DNA from: Comamonadaceae bacterium
GTDB taxonomy: Bacteria > Pseudomonadota > Gammaproteobacteria > Burkholderiales > Burkholderiaceae_C
Assembly: GCA_947469815.1 (NCBI GenBank)
Contig: CANIRI010000103.1
Coordinates: 1-7,729 of the forward strand
Direction: 5' to 3'
Length of the DNA stretch: 7,729 nucleotides
The position numbers were made by a program, and so were the translations under genes. The notes under the pieces were generated by a model, which saw only the letters and a list, made by a program, of their open reading frames with translations, did no database searches and was not told the DNA's origin. Positions 1-6,794 of this stretch are shown here, in pieces. Positions within the stretch are counted from its first letter, which is position 1. Every line of letters starts with the position of its first letter.

Positions 1-67
1 GATTCGGATAAGGAGGAGCCGCTCAAGAAAAATCCAGAAAAAGAAAAATCATTCAACCCAGCGGTAC

Positions 68-96
68 ACCGCCCGGCCCCATCGGGCCGCGGCGGT
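68..96. terminator. Strong GC-rich hairpin downstream of the sugar-binding protein gene
   Basis: ACCGCC (68-73) and CGGCCC (74-79) pair with GGGCCG (84-89) and GGCGGT (91-96). This gives a 12-bp stem with a four-base CATC loop and one bulged C at 90. It lies about 48 bases past the stop codon of the binding-protein gene. On that strand the T-rich stretch comes only about 18 bases after the stem, so it is not a textbook intrinsic terminator. It could end transcription. It could also be a 3'-stabilising stem that keeps binding-protein mRNA abundant relative to downstream transporter genes, a common arrangement in ABC operons. The structure is seen directly; the role is inferred. Confidence 0.5.
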
Positions 97-143
97 GCGC
101 AGCTGCATGTACCCGGCCGTTCAGAACGACCAGGCAATCACTA

Positions 144-1322
144 TCAGCGCTTGAACTTGGTCGGATCCGCTGGACGCAGGAAGAACTTGTCCAGATAGGC
201 GGCGCTGCTGCCCCAACGGTCAGGACCGACGTTGACCCACTTGTCCGAGTCTTCGCTGCAATCTTCAGGGATGATTTTCTTGACGTCGTCATAGCTGAAG
301 CTGATGGCGTCGACCAGAACCGATTGCATCTTGGGGCCCTGGCCCTGCAAGGTACGCATCATGATGTTCCAGGTCAGCTCGATGTCGTCGCCGGGAGGCC
401 AGACTTGAATCGCCGCGCTGATGAACTTGGGGTTCTTGCGCCAGTAGCACAAGGCACCGACCTCACCGCCGATAGCGATAGGCACCATTTTCCGGCCCGA
501 TTGCTTCATGGCACGCAAAACACCCAGCTCGGCTGCCGACTGCACCACGATGCCATCGAGTTGGCCCGGGTTGGTGGCAAGCCACTTCTGCACTTCAGCC
601 TGCGCAACCTGGTCGGTCCACATACCCGCCACGTCACCCACGATCTTCACATCGGGGAATGTGGCCAGTCCGGACTTGATACCGCGGTCTTGCGAATCGG
701 AACCGGAGGTTCCGGGAATACCCTGAACGACCAGCACATTGCCCTTTTTGCCGATTTCGTTACCCAACCAAAGACCCAGGTCCTTGCCGGCAACCTGGTA
801 GTTCACCGACGAGTTCACCGCGTAAGGAGAGGTCAGATAGCCGGTGAACGAGAAGGTGGGAACGCCCTTGTCATAGGCATACTTCACGGTCTGGTTCAGC
901 GCAGTCGGGTTCGAGCAGCACACGATGATCGCGTCCACACCCTGGTCCACCAATTGGCGCATCTGCTGAATTTGCGTTGCATCTTTCAGGTTGGACTGGG
1001 TGATGATCACTTCTTTGATCAGGCCGAGTTTTTTCCATTTAGGGATGATGTCGCTTTGCAGACGATCCATGGCCGCCGCGCGCCAGGTGTTACCGGCGTA
1101 CGAGCTGGCGTAGCCAATGGTCCAGGGCGGGCCTTTTTTGGGTTTCCAATCACGGTAGGCGCTGGCTCCCACGGGCTGCGCTGGATCCAGCACATCCGGG
1201 GCGTACAGGCGCTTGGCCACATCGGGTGAAATTTCGTCCAGCCCGGCCGCGCGCGCGAGGCCCGATGCCAGAAGAACGGAGGTGACGCATAGCGTCGCGA
1301 TTCGCTTCATGCCAAGTTTCAT
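144..1322 (-). CDS. ABC transporter periplasmic sugar-binding protein (ribose-type, Peripla_BP_4 family)
   Basis: The product is a 392-residue soluble receptor that would capture a sugar in the periplasm and deliver it to an ABC permease. Residues 1-25 form a Sec signal peptide: basic start, hydrophobic core, and ARA before the predicted cut at A25/A26. The mature part shows the two-lobed ribose/galactose-receptor pattern: WTIGYASSYAGNTWRAA near 67-83, DQGVDAIIVCCSNPTALNQT near 126-145, QDRGIKSGL near 211-219 and LDGIVVQSA near 255-263. It is longer than RbsB, with roughly 40 extra residues before the first strand. Mature cysteines are C135, C136, C292 and C355. The ATG at 1322 is preferred because GAGGAA lies five bases upstream; an in-frame Met at residue 5 is less well placed. 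It is divergent from a LacI regulator, which probably controls it. The permease and ATPase genes are not visible and may lie beyond the left edge. The ligand cannot be read from the sequence. Confidence 0.9.
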   Translation of the reverse strand: MKLGMKRIATLCVTSVLLASGLARAAGLDEISPDVAKRLYAPDVLDPAQPVGASAYRDWKPKKGPPWTIGYASSYAGNTWRAAAMDRLQSDIIPKWKKLGLIKEVIITQSNLKDATQIQQMRQLVDQGVDAIIVCCSNPTALNQTVKYAYDKGVPTFSFTGYLTSPYAVNSSVNYQVAGKDLGLWLGNEIGKKGNVLVVQGIPGTSGSDSQDRGIKSGLATFPDVKIVGDVAGMWTDQVAQAEVQKWLATNPGQLDGIVVQSAAELGVLRAMKQSGRKMVPIAIGGEVGALCYWRKNPKFISAAIQVWPPGDDIELTWNIMMRTLQGQGPKMQSVLVDAISFSYDDVKKIIPEDCSEDSDKWVNVGPDRWGSSAAYLDKFFLRPADPTKFKR

Positions 1323-1406
1323 AGTGGTTCCTCATCGTTATCCCGCGATTAACGCGGCAAAGTCTGTGGTGATAGCGGCTGCAATCACCCGCAAACTTTA
1401 AGTCCT

Positions 1407-1441
1407 ATTTGCGTAAATATTTGCGCAAATGTTACGCAAAG
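1407..1441. promoter_or_regulatory. Tandem LacI-type operator candidates
   Basis: ATTTGCGCAAAT (1419-1430) is a perfect 12-bp palindrome whose central dinucleotide is CG, the hallmark of LacI-family operators. It is flanked by a near copy, ATTTGCGTAAAT (1407-1418, one mismatch in symmetry), and by a half copy ending in ACGCAAAG (1434-1441). The outer arms TTTGCGTAA (1408-1416) and TTACGCAAA (1432-1440) are also exact inverted repeats of each other. Centres are 12 and 11 bp apart, close to one helical turn. The cluster lies about 85-119 bp upstream of the binding-protein start. Binding by the adjacent LacI protein is inferred. Confidence 0.55.
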
Positions 1442-1512
1442 CATCAGGGTAATCCCGTAATCGATCGAAATACTTTTGAAACAATCGTAGGCAGACCACA
1501 AATCACGCGATG

Positions 1513-1524
1513 ATTTTCGCAAAG
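1513..1524. promoter_or_regulatory. Degenerate operator-like copy, lacI-proximal
   Basis: ATTTTCGCAAAG matches the perfect palindrome at 1419-1430 in 10 of 12 positions and keeps the central CG. It lies about 94 bp from the main site (centre to centre), near nine helical turns, and would overlap a promoter for the regulator gene. It could support looping or autoregulation. It is a weak site taken alone. Confidence 0.3.
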
Positions 1525-1575
1525 AACCGGGATTTCTCGGTATATTTCACCTAATTTGCTTTTCTATTGCAGCAA

Positions 1576-1587
1576 ATTTGCACAAAT
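1576..1587. promoter_or_regulatory. Near-perfect operator copy upstream of lacI
   Basis: ATTTGCACAAAT matches the main palindrome in 11 of 12 positions; the only change replaces the central CG by CA. It overlaps a separate perfect 10-bp palindrome, GCAAATTTGC (1572-1581). Further half-sites occur at 1555-1559 and 1598-1602. At about 70 bp before the ATG it is well placed for autorepression of the regulator and the downstream dehydrogenase. Confidence 0.45.
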
Positions 1588-1653
1588 CAATCCGAATTTT
1601 GCACAGCATTGCACGCCTTGACGAAACGTGCAGGAAGGGGCCAGGAATACGTT

Positions 1654-2688
1654 ATGGCGAACGGGAAAAAAGAAGTCCGCTTGCAGGATATTGCAACCCA
1701 GCTCCGCATGTCGGTTTCAACCGTGTCGCGGGCGCTCGCGGGTCATACCGCCATCAGCGAAGGAACCCGCCTGAGTGTGCAGCAGGCTGCGGCAGCGATG
1801 GGCTACAGCGGCTCCAACCAGGGACCGCGCAAGCGCCGCCCCACCACGCGCACCATCGGCGTGCTGGTCAGTGTCTACGAATTCCACAACCGTTTTGTCA
1901 CCCTGTTGCTGGAAAACATCCACCGCGACTTACTGGACTACGGCTACCACGTGATGGTTTTTCTGGACCCGATCAATTCACCCAATGACATCACCCACCT
2001 GTCCAATTTCCGCCCTGTCATGGACGATTACCTGGAAGGAATGATCCTGATGTCCGTCACCACCGACTCGATTCTGGTGGGCGAATTACAGCGACTGGGC
2101 ATGCCGGTGGTTCTTGCCATGCGTTCGGTGGACAACCCGACGGTGGATGTGATTGAGGCCGACAATGTGCGCGGTGGCGCCGAGGTGGTGAGCCATTTTT
2201 ACGACCTGGGTCACCGCCGCATTGGTTTGGTTATGGGTACCCAAAAAGCCTCCACCAGCCGGGACCGTGCCCGCGGAGCGCTGGAATTTTTGCGCGAGAA
2301 GGGCATACCGCCCGAGGACACCCCGGTGATCTGGGATGCATTCACCTTCGAAACCGGCTACTCCGGGGCCACCCAACTGCTGGACGCGACACCCCGCGTC
2401 ACCGCCATCATGGCCGGGGCCGACTCCATCGCCATGGGGGTTCTAGAGGCAGCCCGCTGCAAAGGCTTTTCCGTGCCCGGCGACGTATCGGTCGCGGGGT
2501 TTGACGATGTGCCGCTTTCGGGCACCAACTTGGTCGGTCTGACAACCGTGCAAAATCGCGCTGCCGAGATGTCACGTGCGACCTGCCGACGCCTGGTGGA
2601 TCGCCTGCGCTACGGCTCCCTTAACCCGCCCAGCCGCGACATCATGCCGATCCAATTGATGCGCCGCGACACCAGCGGACCCGTTTGA
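1654..2688 (+). CDS. LacI-family transcriptional regulator of sugar catabolism
   Basis: This is a 344-residue DNA-binding regulator. The N-terminal helix-turn-helix (residues 9-30, with IATQLRMSVSTVSRALAG) is canonical LacI. Residues 66-340 form the periplasmic-binding-protein-like effector domain, with EADNVRGG near 168-175, YDLGHRRIGLVMG near 183-195, GADSIAMGVLEAA near 255-267 and SVAGFDDVPLSG near 279-290. The ATG at 1654 is chosen because AGGAA ends six bases before it and the helix-turn-helix then starts at the usual distance. An in-frame TTG at 1567 would add 29 unconserved residues. The linker after the DNA-binding head (residues 51-65) is rich in Gly, Pro and Arg and lacks the usual hinge leucine. 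The gene is divergent from the binding-protein gene and 26 bp upstream of the dehydrogenase gene, so it probably controls both in response to a sugar or its breakdown product. The effector is not known. Confidence 0.93.
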   Translation: MANGKKEVRLQDIATQLRMSVSTVSRALAGHTAISEGTRLSVQQAAAAMGYSGSNQGPRKRRPTTRTIGVLVSVYEFHNRFVTLLLENIHRDLLDYGYHVMVFLDPINSPNDITHLSNFRPVMDDYLEGMILMSVTTDSILVGELQRLGMPVVLAMRSVDNPTVDVIEADNVRGGAEVVSHFYDLGHRRIGLVMGTQKASTSRDRARGALEFLREKGIPPEDTPVIWDAFTFETGYSGATQLLDATPRVTAIMAGADSIAMGVLEAARCKGFSVPGDVSVAGFDDVPLSGTNLVGLTTVQNRAAEMSRATCRRLVDRLRYGSLNPPSRDIMPIQLMRRDTSGPV

Positions 2689-2714
2689 TTTCCATAACCA
2701 TAAAAGCTGCGAGC

Positions 2715-4193
2715 ATGAACACACAAGCATCCCCCCTCACCCACCTGCAAGACCCCAGCCTGATCAAACACCAGGGCCTGATCAACGGCCAATGGGTCAG
2801 TGGCAGCAACACCTTCCGGGTGGACGACCCCGCAACCGGCGCTGAACTGGCGCAAGTTGCCAATCTGGGTGCGGCGCAGGCCAATGAGGCCATTGCCGCA
2901 GCCAACGCCGCCTGGCCGGCATGGCGCGCCAAAACGGGCAAAGAGCGCGCCAACATTCTGCGCAAATGGTTCGATCTGATCATGGCCAACCAGGACGACC
3001 TGGCCCGCATCATGACCGCCGAACAGGGCAAACCCTTTCCCGAAGCCAAGGGCGAAGTGGCCTATGCCGCCAGCTTTGTCGAGTGGTTTGCTGAAGAAGC
3101 CAAGCGCGTCAACGGCGAGACCCTGCCCCAGTTTGACAACAGCCGCCGCCTCTTGGTGCTCAAGCAACCGGTGGGCGTGTGCGCGGCCATCACGCCGTGG
3201 AACTTCCCCATCGCCATGATCACCCGCAAAGTCGCCCCGGCACTGGCTGCGGGCTGCACGGTGATCATCAAACCCGCCGAACTGACGCCTTTGACGGCGC
3301 TGGCCGCTGCCGAGTTGGCCCAGCGTGCCGGTATTCCCGCCGGGGTCTTGAACATGCTGTGCGCCGACGCGGACAACAGCATCGCCATCGGCAAGGTCCT
3401 GTGCGCCAGCGACGTGGTGCGGCACCTGAGCTTTACCGGCTCCACTGAAGTGGGCCGCATCCTGATGCAGCAGTGCGCCCCGACCGTGAAGAAGCTCTCG
3501 CTGGAACTCGGCGGCAATGCGCCCTTTATCGTGTTTGACGACGCGCACCTGGACAGCGCGGTGGACGGCGCCATGTCCAGCAAATACCGCAACGCCGGCC
3601 AGACTTGCGTTTGCGCCAACCGGATTTATGTGCAAGACGGTGTGTACGACGCCTTTGTCGAGAAGTTTTCCGCCAAAGTGCGCGCACTCAAGGTGGGCAA
3701 CGGCTTTGAAGCCGGCGTCGCGCAAGGCCCGCTGATTGAAGAGGCCGCGCTGCAAAAAGTGGAGCGCCATGTGGCCGATGCGCTGGCCAAAGGCGGCACG
3801 CTGGTGACCGGCGGCAAGCGCCTTACAGGCCAATTTTTCGAGCCCACCGTGCTGGCCAACGCCAGCGCCGACATGCTGTGCGCCCGCGAAGAAACCTTTG
3901 GTCCGCTGGCCCCGATCTTCCGCTTCCACACGGAAAAAGAAGCGATTGACGCGGCTAACAACACCGAATTCGGTCTGGCCAGCTATTTCTACACCCGCGA
4001 CATCGGCCGCATTTTCCGCGTCGGCGAGGCGCTGGAGTACGGCATGGTGGGCGTCAACGCCGGCATCATCGCCACCGAGCATGTGCCATTCGGCGGCGTC
4101 AAGCAATCCGGCCTGGGCCGCGAGGGCTCGCACCACAGCATGGACGATTACGTCGAAATCAAGTATTTGTGCCTGGGTGATATCCAGGTCTGA
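2715..4193 (+). CDS. NAD(P)-dependent semialdehyde dehydrogenase, GabD type
   Basis: This is a 492-residue cytosolic aldehyde dehydrogenase closely resembling E. coli GabD (succinate-semialdehyde dehydrogenase) over its full length. Catalytic elements are all present: N163 in TPWNFP, general base E264 in LELGGNAP, nucleophile C298 in NAGQTCVCANR, the FTGSTEVG nucleotide-binding turn (240-247), and E393 in EETFGP. C298 and C300 form the CxC pair of the SSADH group. The cofactor loop reads KPAELTP (186-192), with Glu at 189 where E. coli GabD has Ser, which hints at NAD rather than NADP preference. The ATG at 2715 is used; the in-frame TTG at 2685 overlaps the regulator's stop. No clear ribosome site is seen, so translation may be coupled to the regulator gene. 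In this sugar context the substrate could be succinate semialdehyde or 2-oxoglutarate semialdehyde (oxidative pentose or sugar-acid pathways); sequence alone does not decide, so no symbol is given. Confidence 0.9.
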   Translation: MNTQASPLTHLQDPSLIKHQGLINGQWVSGSNTFRVDDPATGAELAQVANLGAAQANEAIAAANAAWPAWRAKTGKERANILRKWFDLIMANQDDLARIMTAEQGKPFPEAKGEVAYAASFVEWFAEEAKRVNGETLPQFDNSRRLLVLKQPVGVCAAITPWNFPIAMITRKVAPALAAGCTVIIKPAELTPLTALAAAELAQRAGIPAGVLNMLCADADNSIAIGKVLCASDVVRHLSFTGSTEVGRILMQQCAPTVKKLSLELGGNAPFIVFDDAHLDSAVDGAMSSKYRNAGQTCVCANRIYVQDGVYDAFVEKFSAKVRALKVGNGFEAGVAQGPLIEEAALQKVERHVADALAKGGTLVTGGKRLTGQFFEPTVLANASADMLCAREETFGPLAPIFRFHTEKEAIDAANNTEFGLASYFYTRDIGRIFRVGEALEYGMVGVNAGIIATEHVPFGGVKQSGLGREGSHHSMDDYVEIKYLCLGDIQV

Positions 4194-4200
4194 ACCAGGG

Positions 4201-4232
4201 CCGCCCCAGCGCTTCGTGGTGCTGGGGTGCGG
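4201..4232. terminator. Hairpin between convergent dehydrogenase and eda genes
   Basis: CCCCAGCGC (4204-4212) pairs with GTGCTGGGG (4219-4227) around a TTCGTG loop, giving nine pairs with one G-T. CCG (4201-4203) and CGG (4230-4232) may extend the stem. It begins 8 bases after the dehydrogenase stop and ends 10 bases before the eda stop, filling the 48-bp gap. It has no T-run on either strand, so it is a hairpin suited to blocking transcription in both directions rather than a canonical intrinsic terminator. Confidence 0.55.
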
Positions 4233-4241
4233 GGTCCATAC

Positions 4242-4877
4242 CTAGTTGCGCAAGCCCTTGGCCTGGGCTGCCAGCGCGGTGATCCGCGCCCAATCTCCTG
4301 CCGCGAGCGCGTCCGCAGGCACCAGCCAGGAGCCACCCACGCAGCGCACATTGGGCAAGGCCAGAAACTGGGGCGCGTTCTCCGGCGTCAAACCACCGGT
4401 GGGGCAAAAGTCCACATCAAAAAACGGGCCGCTCCAAGCTTTGAGCATGGCCAAGCCACCGGCTTGCAGTGCTGGGAAAAATTTCAGCTGCTGGTAACCA
4501 TCGGCCTGGGCTTGCATGATTTCACTTCCGGTGGCCACGCCGGGCAGCAAAGGCAGGCCCAGCGCGCGGCAGGCCTGTCCCAGCGCGCTGGTGTAACCCG
4601 GGCTCACCGCGAAGCGCGCACCGGCATTCACAGCGGCCTGCGCATCCGCCTGAGACCGCACGGTTCCCGCACCCAGCACCGCCTCGGGCACCTCCCGCGC
4701 TATCGCTTCCATGCAGGCCAGCGCCTGCGGCGTGCGCAATGTCACTTCCAGCATGCGGATGCCGCCGGCCACCAGCGCGCGCGCCATGGGAATCGCATGG
4801 GCGACGTCGTGCAAGACGATCACCGGGATCACGGGTGCGTCTTGCATCACGTGCAAAGGGGTCAGGGTGGATGTCAT
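4242..4877 (-). CDS. eda: 2-dehydro-3-deoxy-6-phosphogluconate (KDPG) aldolase
   Basis: This cytosolic class I aldolase cleaves KDPG to pyruvate and glyceraldehyde 3-phosphate, the last step of the Entner-Doudoroff pathway. The 211-residue protein matches E. coli Eda from end to end. The Schiff-base lysine is K132 in LKFFP; E44 and R48 in RMLEVTLRTP are the catalytic Glu and phosphate-site Arg; the phosphate loops are FCPTGGLTP (157-165) and VGGSWLVPADAL (180-191). GAGTV (69-73) and VSPG (91-94) complete the barrel motifs. The ATG at 4877 gives the family length. An upstream reading frame to 5162 merely overlaps edd in another frame. Only 37 bp separate it from edd, so the two are surely cotranscribed. 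The ribosome site is poor (GTGAGAAA at best). The same enzyme may also act on 2-keto-4-hydroxyglutarate, as known for the family. Confidence 0.96.
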   Translation of the reverse strand: MTSTLTPLHVMQDAPVIPVIVLHDVAHAIPMARALVAGGIRMLEVTLRTPQALACMEAIAREVPEAVLGAGTVRSQADAQAAVNAGARFAVSPGYTSALGQACRALGLPLLPGVATGSEIMQAQADGYQQLKFFPALQAGGLAMLKAWSGPFFDVDFCPTGGLTPENAPQFLALPNVRCVGGSWLVPADALAAGDWARITALAAQAKGLRN

Positions 4878-4914
4878 GGGGTTTCTCACTTGTACGGTGT
4901 TTTGAATTCGGAAT

Positions 4915-6771
4915 CTACAGCCAGCTGCATGCGCCTTCTTCGGCGCTGAGGGTGTTGCGGCGCATACCGGCGAACAACTCGCGCCCCATGCCGATGCCGT
5001 TGGCAGCTTGCAAGGCAGGTGGCATGTGCGCCAGTTCGCGTCCATCCCATTCGACCTGCGGAACCAGCGCTTGCAAGGTGCCGGCCACGGCGTCGAGGCG
5101 GACCACATCGCCATCGCGCACGCGCGCCAGCGGACCGCCCATAGCGGCTTCAGGCGACACATGGATAGCAGCCGGCACGTTGCCGGACGCGCCGCTCATG
5201 CGCCCGTCGGTGACCAGCGCCACCTGGTAGCCGCGGCCCTGCAAGACCGCCAAAGGCGGCGTGAGTTTGTGCAGCTCGGGCATGCCGTTGGCGCGCGGGC
5301 CTTGCCAGCGCACCACGCAGACCACATCGCGGTTCAGCTCGCCCGCTTGGAACGCGGCCTGCAGGGCGTCCTGCGAATCAAACACCCGGCACGGCGCTTC
5401 CACCACATGGCGCTCCACCGGAACCGCTGACACCTTGACCACGCTGCGCCCCAGATTACCCGACAGCAGTTTGAGCCCGCCGCTGGCGCTGAAGGGCTGG
5501 GACGCAGGACGCACCACGCTGTGGTCGCCGCCCGCGCCCGCCTCGACCCAGGTCAGGCCTGCGGCCGCGTCCGCACGCTGCGGGATGCGGGTGAATGCGC
5601 GCAACCCCTCAGGGTGTAAGGTGCGCACGTCGGGGTGCATCAGACCTGCGTCCAACAACTCGCGGATCACGAATCCCGGACCGCCTGCGGCCTGAAACTG
5701 GTTCACATCGGCGCTGCCGTTGGGGTAGACCCGCGCCAGCAGGGGCACCACGTCAGACAGCGCCGAGAAATCGTCCCAATCAATCACCATGCCGGCCGCG
5801 CGGGCCACCGCGACCCAATGGATCAGGTGGTTGGTGGAACCGCCGGTGGCCAAGAGCGCCACCATGGCGTTGACGATGCAGCGCTCGTCAACCAGTTCGC
5901 CAATGGGTGCAGCTCCGTCACCGAGCACGGTGCGCACGGCCTCGCGGGTCAGGTCTTCGCGCAGGGCTTCGCCGGGGTTCACAAAGGCGGTTCCGGGCAC
6001 ATGCAAGCCCATGGCTTCGAGCAGCATTTGGTTGCTGTTGGCGGTGCCGTAAAAAGTGCAGGTGCCCTCGCCGTGGTAGGCGGCAGATTCGGCAGCGAGC
6101 AACTCGGCGCGGCCAACCAGACCCTGTGCGGCGCGCTCACGCACCTGGGCTTTTTCTTTGTTGGACAGGCCGGAAGTCATGGGCCCGGCCGGCACAAACA
6201 CCACCGGCAGGTGGCCGAAATGCAAAGCGCCTATGAGCAGGCCGGGGACGATCTTGTCGCACACACCCAGCATCAGCGCGCAGTCGAACACATCGTGGCT
6301 CAGCGCAATAGCGGTGGACATGGCAATGGCGTCGCGGGAGAACAGGCTGAGCTCCATGCCCGGGTTGCCCTGCGTGACGCCGTCGCACATCGCAGGCACG
6401 CCACCTGCCACCTGCGCGCTTGCACCATGGCGGCGGGCCTCGTCCTTGATCAGGTCCGGGTAATGCTGCAGCGGCGCATGCGCGGACAGCACGTCGTTGT
6501 ACGCGTTGACGATGCCGATGTGCGGCGCACGCGCGCCCTGTACCTGCACCACCACGCCAATCGCGTCCAAGCCGCTGGCCCGGCGCTTGTCCGGCTCATC
6601 CATGGCCGCAAAAGCGTGGGCGACGTTGGCGCAACCCATGCGCTGCGCACCGGCCGGGCGCGCTGCCATGGCGGCAAGCTGGGACAAATAGGCGCTGCGG
6701 GTGGGCGCGCTGCGCTGCACGATGCGCTGCGTGACCGCGGCCACGGCGGGGTGAAGAGAGGGTGATGGCAT
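4915..6771 (-). CDS. edd: 6-phosphogluconate dehydratase
   Basis: This iron-sulphur enzyme of the IlvD/Edd family dehydrates 6-phosphogluconate to KDPG, the committed step of the Entner-Doudoroff pathway. The 618 residues compare with 603 in E. coli. Motifs run in order: TRSAYL (24-29), YNDVLSAH (91-98), [15 protein letters not shown] (121-135), GVCDKIVPG (169-177), [14 protein letters not shown] (236-249), [10 protein letters not shown] (306-315), FQAAGG (359-364), LSGNLGR (436-442), [12 protein letters not shown] (491-502) and [19 protein letters not shown] (520-538). C171 and C238 are the family's conserved cluster-binding cysteines, with C129 also present. The start has GGAAGG six bases upstream (complement of 6778-6783). 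A roughly 12-residue stretch around 70-83 ([13 protein letters not shown]) is absent from E. coli Edd; the frame remains intact. It is the first gene of edd-eda and probably under HexR-type control through the palindrome at 6795-6809. Confidence 0.96.
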   Translation of the reverse strand: MPSPSLHPAVAAVTQRIVQRSAPTRSAYLSQLAAMAARPAGAQRMGCANVAHAFAAMDEPDKRRASGLDAIGVVVQVQGARAPHIGIVNAYNDVLSAHAPLQHYPDLIKDEARRHGASAQVAGGVPAMCDGVTQGNPGMELSLFSRDAIAMSTAIALSHDVFDCALMLGVCDKIVPGLLIGALHFGHLPVVFVPAGPMTSGLSNKEKAQVRERAAQGLVGRAELLAAESAAYHGEGTCTFYGTANSNQMLLEAMGLHVPGTAFVNPGEALREDLTREAVRTVLGDGAAPIGELVDERCIVNAMVALLATGGSTNHLIHWVAVARAAGMVIDWDDFSALSDVVPLLARVYPNGSADVNQFQAAGGPGFVIRELLDAGLMHPDVRTLHPEGLRAFTRIPQRADAAAGLTWVEAGAGGDHSVVRPASQPFSASGGLKLLSGNLGRSVVKVSAVPVERHVVEAPCRVFDSQDALQAAFQAGELNRDVVCVVRWQGPRANGMPELHKLTPPLAVLQGRGYQVALVTDGRMSGASGNVPAAIHVSPEAAMGGPLARVRDGDVVRLDAVAGTLQALVPQVEWDGRELAHMPPALQAANGIGMGRELFAGMRRNTLSAEEGACSWL

Positions 6772-6794
6772 GGGGAACCTTCCGGGAAACAGCG

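Larger units (their letters stand above)
1323..1653. promoter_or_regulatory. Divergent intergenic control region between binding protein and LacI regulator
   Basis: This 331-bp non-coding gap is AT-richer than its surroundings and must hold both divergent promoters. It contains about ten TTTGC or GCAAA half-sites (at 1357, 1391, 1408, 1420, 1425, 1436, 1519, 1555, 1572/1577 and 1598). The densest group is described separately. A small inverted repeat, CCGCG-attaa-CGCGG (1343-1357), falls in the leader of the binding-protein mRNA. GAGGAA (complement of 1328-1333) is that gene's ribosome site, and AGGAA (1643-1647) is that of the regulator gene. A -10-like TATATT sits at 1541-1546 on the plus strand, but I see no good -35 at the right distance, so no promoter is called firmly. 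Confidence 0.7.

Noticed and set aside
10..16. Perfect-looking AAGGAGG on the plus strand near the left edge
   Set aside because: No ATG, GTG or TTG follows at a usable distance, and any frame here runs into the opposite-strand receptor gene.
1..198. Open plus-strand frame from the left edge to a TAG at 196-198
   Set aside because: It would overlap the receptor gene by over 50 bp, its composition is lysine-rich then low-complexity, and it resembles no family I recognise.
324..1229. 301-codon open frame antisense to the binding-protein gene
   Set aside because: No domain or ribosome site, and it lies entirely opposite a gene with signal peptide and receptor motifs.
1476..1504. TTGAAA (1476-1481) as a -35 for the lacI promoter
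   Set aside because: At 16-17 bp spacing only ACAAAT or CAAATC is present, a poor -10; not called as a promoter.
1567..1653. N-terminal extension of the LacI regulator from a TTG at 1567
   Set aside because: It would add 29 unconserved residues over an operator-like palindrome region. The ATG at 1654 has a ribosome site and gives the normal distance to the helix-turn-helix.
2685..2714. TTG start for the aldehyde dehydrogenase overlapping the lacI stop
   Set aside because: The ten added residues have no counterpart in GabD proteins; the ATG at 2715 fits the family length.
2610..4136. 508-codon open frame antisense to the dehydrogenase gene
   Set aside because: It is Gly/Ala/His-rich with no recognisable domain; long antisense frames are expected opposite GC-rich genes with strong codon bias. 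The sense protein has all catalytic residues.
4878..5162. Upstream extension of eda to 5162
   Set aside because: It runs in a different frame across the end of edd; the ATG at 4877 gives the exact family length.
5635..6765. 376-codon open frame antisense to edd
   Set aside because: Composition is typical of a shadow frame (His, Gly, Ala, Arg rich) and it overlaps a complete, well conserved edd.
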